From positions 1 through 5,849 of the forward strand of contig CAYIWL010000049.1 in the NCBI GenBank assembly GCA_964367085.1: a DNA stretch of 5,849 nucleotides. Direction: 5' to 3'. This DNA is from JACPIN01 sp964367085. Lineage in GTDB: Archaea; Nanobdellota; Nanobdellia; SCGC-AAA011-G17; ARS1403. Below, piece after piece: positions 1 to 3,600 of the stretch (position 1 is its first letter; each line of letters starts with the position of its first letter). Below the pieces are notes generated by a model, which ran no database searches, was not told the DNA's origin, and saw only the letters and a program-made list of their open reading frames with translations. The position numbers were made by a program, and so were the translations under genes.

Positions 1-573
1 GTTACTTATCTAACTGCAGGTAGTGCCGGATTGCATGAAGGTGGCGGTTGGGGAACTGTATTTTCTAGTGGAAGTCCTGCTACAGTACCTTCAAGTCCTA
101 CTATTCCTACCGGTCCTACTGGTCCGCCTGCTACCTCATCAGGTTCAGTTCCATTTGTTCCTCCTGAAGGTGGGAGTCCAGTTGTTGCTCAGCAAGTAAT
201 TGCACGAGAAGCTACGAAGATAGCTAGTGAGCAAGCTGCTTATATTATTGTCAAAGAAGGAGGACAATCTACTTCACAGGAGGTTGCAAATTATCTTGTT
301 GCTGCTAGTACTGCTAACAGCCTGGTGAGGGCTACTTTTGGTAATGATAGAAATGTTAGAGATGCTCCATCCCTCGATGCTGATATTGTTGGTAACTTAA
401 ATGGCGGAGGAAGTGTAGATATCACTGAAACAACTTCCGATAGTAATGGAAATATCTGGGGCAGAACAGCTGATGGGAGATTTGTTATGCTAAATTCCCC
501 TGACGGTACAAACCCAGCTAGACTAACACGTGTTCAAAATACTTTGTCCCCAGGAGATATTGAAACTGAATAG
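1..573 (+). CDS. 3' end of a probable extracellular protein with a C-terminal SH3b-like domain (5'-partial)
   Basis: The frame is open from the first base to a TAG at 571-573, giving 190 visible residues. The TTG at 31 is an ordinary Leu codon, since the frame is open before it and no ribosome site precedes it, so the true start lies upstream of the window. Visible order (window residues): a Gly-rich stretch (10-24), a low-complexity linker of Pro, Thr, Ser and Gly (25-60), an Ala-rich probable helix (61-109), and an SH3b-like domain (114-164) with the N-V-R-D-A-P-S entry motif. The tail after it is short and polar. Such linkers plus SH3b domains are typical of secreted or wall-associated proteins, where SH3b binds peptidoglycan or other glycans/peptides. 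No catalytic residues can be assigned because the main body is missing. It ends 6 bases before the next gene, in the same frame, so co-transcription is likely. The gene name and function are not recognised. Confidence 0.85.
   Translation, partial: VTYLTAGSAGLHEGGGWGTVFSSGSPATVPSSPTIPTGPTGPPATSSGSVPFVPPEGGSPVVAQQVIAREATKIASEQAAYIIVKEGGQSTSQEVANYLVAASTANSLVRATFGNDRNVRDAPSLDADIVGNLNGGGSVDITETTSDSNGNIWGRTADGRFVMLNSPDGTNPARLTRVQNTLSPGDIETE
73..180 (+). other. Pro/Thr/Ser/Gly-rich linker in the upstream protein
   Basis: Thirty-six residues consist almost only of S, P, T, G, A and V, including a short P-T-G-P-T-G-P-P run. This is a flexible, potentially O-glycosylated linker of the kind that separates domains in surface proteins. 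The collagen-like G-x-P spacing is too short to call a collagen helix. Confidence 0.7.
340..492 (+). other. SH3b-like (bacterial SH3) domain, C-terminal in the upstream protein
   Basis: Seen: N-V-R-D-A-P-S followed by I-V-G-N-L-N-G-G-G, then V-D-I-T-E, then N-I-W-G-R and G-R-F-V. This is the order expected of the SH3_3-type fold: 'lNVRsgPs', 'vig.l..G..v.v', 'g.W..v', 'G.....GWV'. The usual GWV end is replaced by G-R-F-V, so the final Trp of many family members is missing, though the W in N-I-W is kept. Ligand specificity cannot be inferred from sequence alone. Confidence 0.72.
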
Positions 574-575
574 GA
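572..575 (+). promoter_or_regulatory. Weak Shine-Dalgarno-like AGGA before the large gene
   Basis: AGGA overlaps the stop codon of the upstream gene and sits 4 bases before the ATG at 580, which is slightly close for a canonical site. A stronger GGAG at 553-556 is too distant (23 bases). With an intergenic gap of 6 bases, initiation may depend partly on ribosomes finishing the upstream gene. No convincing promoter is seen between the genes. Confidence 0.35.
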
Positions 576-579
576 AAAT

Positions 580-663
580 ATGAAAAAATTTAATCTAAAA
601 TTAATTTGTATTCTGGCTTTAATAATTTTAAGTACTTCTATTAGCATCCAGGGAGTTTATAGT
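580..663 (+). other. Signal peptide of the large protein
   Basis: The n-region has three Lys in the first seven residues, followed by a hydrophobic core of mostly Leu and Ile (residues 8-17) and a short polar S/T segment. V26-Y27-S28 gives a plausible -3/-1 pair for signal peptidase I cleavage after S28. C10 lies inside the hydrophobic core and does not form a lipobox. The protein is therefore likely exported by the Sec pathway. Confidence 0.85.
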
Positions 664-3600
664 TATTTTGGTATTGATGATGCTGTCGTTCTTGGGGTTG
701 GATGCATCGGAGGGATGTTTTTTAGTGGCGGAAGTTGTAGATTGTATCAACCACCCAAACAAAATTATGATTGTGGAATTTGTAATGATAGAGATAAATT
801 TTCACTTGGCAAATGTACTGAATATCAATGCAGAGCTATTGGAAGAAGCTGTGTTTTTGTTCCTAGTTTAAGAGATTCAAGCGAAGGCTTTTGCCTCAAC
901 AAGGGAGAACTTGGTCTAATCAAAAATAAAATAGTTTCTTGCGGAGTTCTAGATATAGCTACTATGGGGATTAAAGGCGATGTTAAAAATATTTATGATA
1001 ATTCAATTGTTTTACAATCTCAAAACAATCCTGAAGATGGCAGTGGATTGACTCCGGGGGATATTACCGGAAATGCCCTCAATCCTAGAGATAGACCAGG
1101 AAGAGCTGTTGTATCTGGAGGGGATTTGAAAGGTTGCAATTTGGGCGATTTAGCGTTAAATAAATTGTATGCATTTATCCTTACTACAAACCAACCTGTT
1201 GAATGCAGATTTAGTACGACTCCCAGAAAAGATGATTTGTTTACTGTAGACTTATTTGATGGGGTTACAGAAGGAATGTCAGAAGATGAAGCATATGGTA
1301 AGATATCAGAAAATGTGAAGAATAGTAAAGTTAAATTATTTACTGAATTCCCAAATGGGGTAGATCATTCATGGCCGATTTATTTTGATGTTGCTGAATG
1401 GTCTGCTGAGAACATTAAAGAATGCAATGACGGGGGTTGTACTTTTTATGCTAGATGTGCTGATTTTGATGGTAGTAATATTATGGATGAAGATTTCATG
1501 TTTACTTTTAACATAGTTGATCCTGTTAGTGATACTGAAGGGCCTAAGATTATAGACTTTAATCCTGAAAATGACAAAGGGCTGCAAATCTACACTCTAC
1601 CGTTAAGTGCTAATGGAAATTTAGATGTAAAGTTTAATGTCGTTGATGAAAGTGGAATCAAGGAGTGCAGGTATAGTCGGGATAATGTAGAATATGGGCG
1701 AATGGATTTAATCAATAATTGTAATCCTTATAGTGATGATACTTTTCAATTCATACAAGAATGCGATGTTAGTTTGAGCGGGATTAATGAAGGAGATAAT
1801 TTATTTTATTTTAATTGTATGGATATTGATGAAAAAGGAAACATCAATCCTACACATTATCAATACAAGGTCGTAGGAGCAGGGAGTCTATCATTACAAG
1901 TTAACTCTCCTGTAGAGGGTAGTACTCTTGATGGGATTAATGACACTTTGCATGTTGTGACTTCTGGTGGTACAGATGGAACAGCGATCTGTAGATATAA
2001 TTATGCTAGAGTAGGAGGAGGGGTTTCAGGTGTTAACATTGTCTTTGCTTCTGATACATCTGGTTCTGAGAATAAAAGAGAACACAAACAGGAAATTAAT
2101 TTCTTAACTGTTAATGGAGGATATAGATTCGTTGTTGAATGCGACGATTTGTATGATACTCAGAATAAAGCTAGTGCTGTTGTGAATTTTGAATTTAAGA
2201 AATATGTTGCTCCTCCTGAAGGTGCAGTTGTTTGTGAAAATGATAGCACATGTCCTTTATGTCCTGAAGATGCTTATTGTGCTGAACTTGAAGGCGAGAA
2301 CTATTTATGCAATCCAACTGTTGATGTGAAACAGAATTGCGTTGATGGAATTTGTTCTGCTAGAACTTGTCTCAGTTCAACGAAAGTTTATGGAGCTTCT
2401 TATTGTGCATTAGATCCTACTCCATTATGTTTAAGCGATAAAGATAATGATAAGATCAAAGATGCTTTAGACTGCAATGATAAAGACTCTCAGACGGGAA
2501 GAACAATTGGACAATGTGTAGAGGCGTTATGTGAGATATGTTCTGAAAACTCTGAGCTTGTTGACAATGATGGAAATTGTATTAAGAAAAGAGGTTGCGT
2601 AGTGAATTGTGATAATGCTTACTTTGATGAAAATCAGGGGATTTGTTTAAGTGCAAAAGATGATGGATGCAAATGGAGTGGAGATAAAAATAAATGTGGA
2701 TATGATTGCGCTTCTGATTATACCGACGAGGATAGTAATTCTGTATGCGTTTCTGAAGAGATTATTGAAGTTGAAGAAGGATTGCCAGTCGGTTGTGAAC
2801 TAAGTGAAGTTAAATGGTATGATCCTACACTTGGAAAAGGAAGACCTTATTCTAATGCCGCCGAAATTGAAGAAGACGCTGAAATTGCTTTGAAAGTCAG
2901 AGGAAATGAGCAATGCAAAGATGCTAATATTGTTATTGACTTATATGATTATGAAGAATTTTTAGGCGAGAGTATTTATGAGCAAATTACATTTATGAAT
3001 TTCCCGAGAACATTGAAATTAGATAAAATAAGTGATGCTGGAGGATACCATTCCTTTGTTCGTTTGATATCGCTCTGGCAGGAAGATGCTAATGAAGAAT
3101 TTGAAGATGAAGATCCAGAATTAGTTGCTACATTTGGAGATATATTTGGTGCTTCTGCAAATGAGAAAACTCAATTAATAAAAATAAAGAAGAAACCTGC
3201 TCCAGTTAATGCAAAGCCCGGGGATGATTGTGAAACTGCCGAGAAATGTGATGGCACATATGATGTCGGATTGGTTTGCGTTAAAACTGAACAGAATTGT
3301 CCGACTGTACCACCTAATCCAGATCCTGCAACTTGTGATGGTAAAAAATTAGATGCTGGAGAAGCTTGCGATGGAAATTTGTTGGATGGACAAACTTGTA
3401 GTGGCTTTGAAGGACAAATAGGAACTTTAAGGTGCAAAAATGATTGCAGTGGATTTGACGCAAGCTCTTGTAGAAATCCTGCTCAATCAGATCCTGGCGG
3501 AAGTTGTGTTGTAAAACTTGGAAACATTGATTGTCCTGGAATTTATGGCTATGAGAGTCAAAACCTTAAATGCTTTGATATTGGAGATAATTGTCCTGCA

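Noticed and set aside
533..542. TATA-like TCAAAATACT before the large gene
   Set aside because: Weak match to an archaeal TATA box inside the upstream coding sequence, without a clear BRE; the gene pair is more simply read as one transcript.
607..609. Cys10 as a lipoprotein lipobox cysteine
   Set aside because: It sits at the beginning of the hydrophobic core, not after it, and no L-x-[AG]-C pattern is present.
668..871. 67-codon + strand frame in another phase
   Set aside because: Overlaps the N-terminal Cys module, whose Cys pattern is conserved in the main frame; no separate ribosome site.
1369..1587. 72-codon open frame on the - strand
   Set aside because: Antisense to Ig-like domains 1 and 2; no signs of coding.
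3171..3437. 88-codon open frame on the - strand, Ser/Pro-rich
   Set aside because: Antisense to the CDG Cys region; no ribosome site or conserved domain, and the sense frame has clear motifs.
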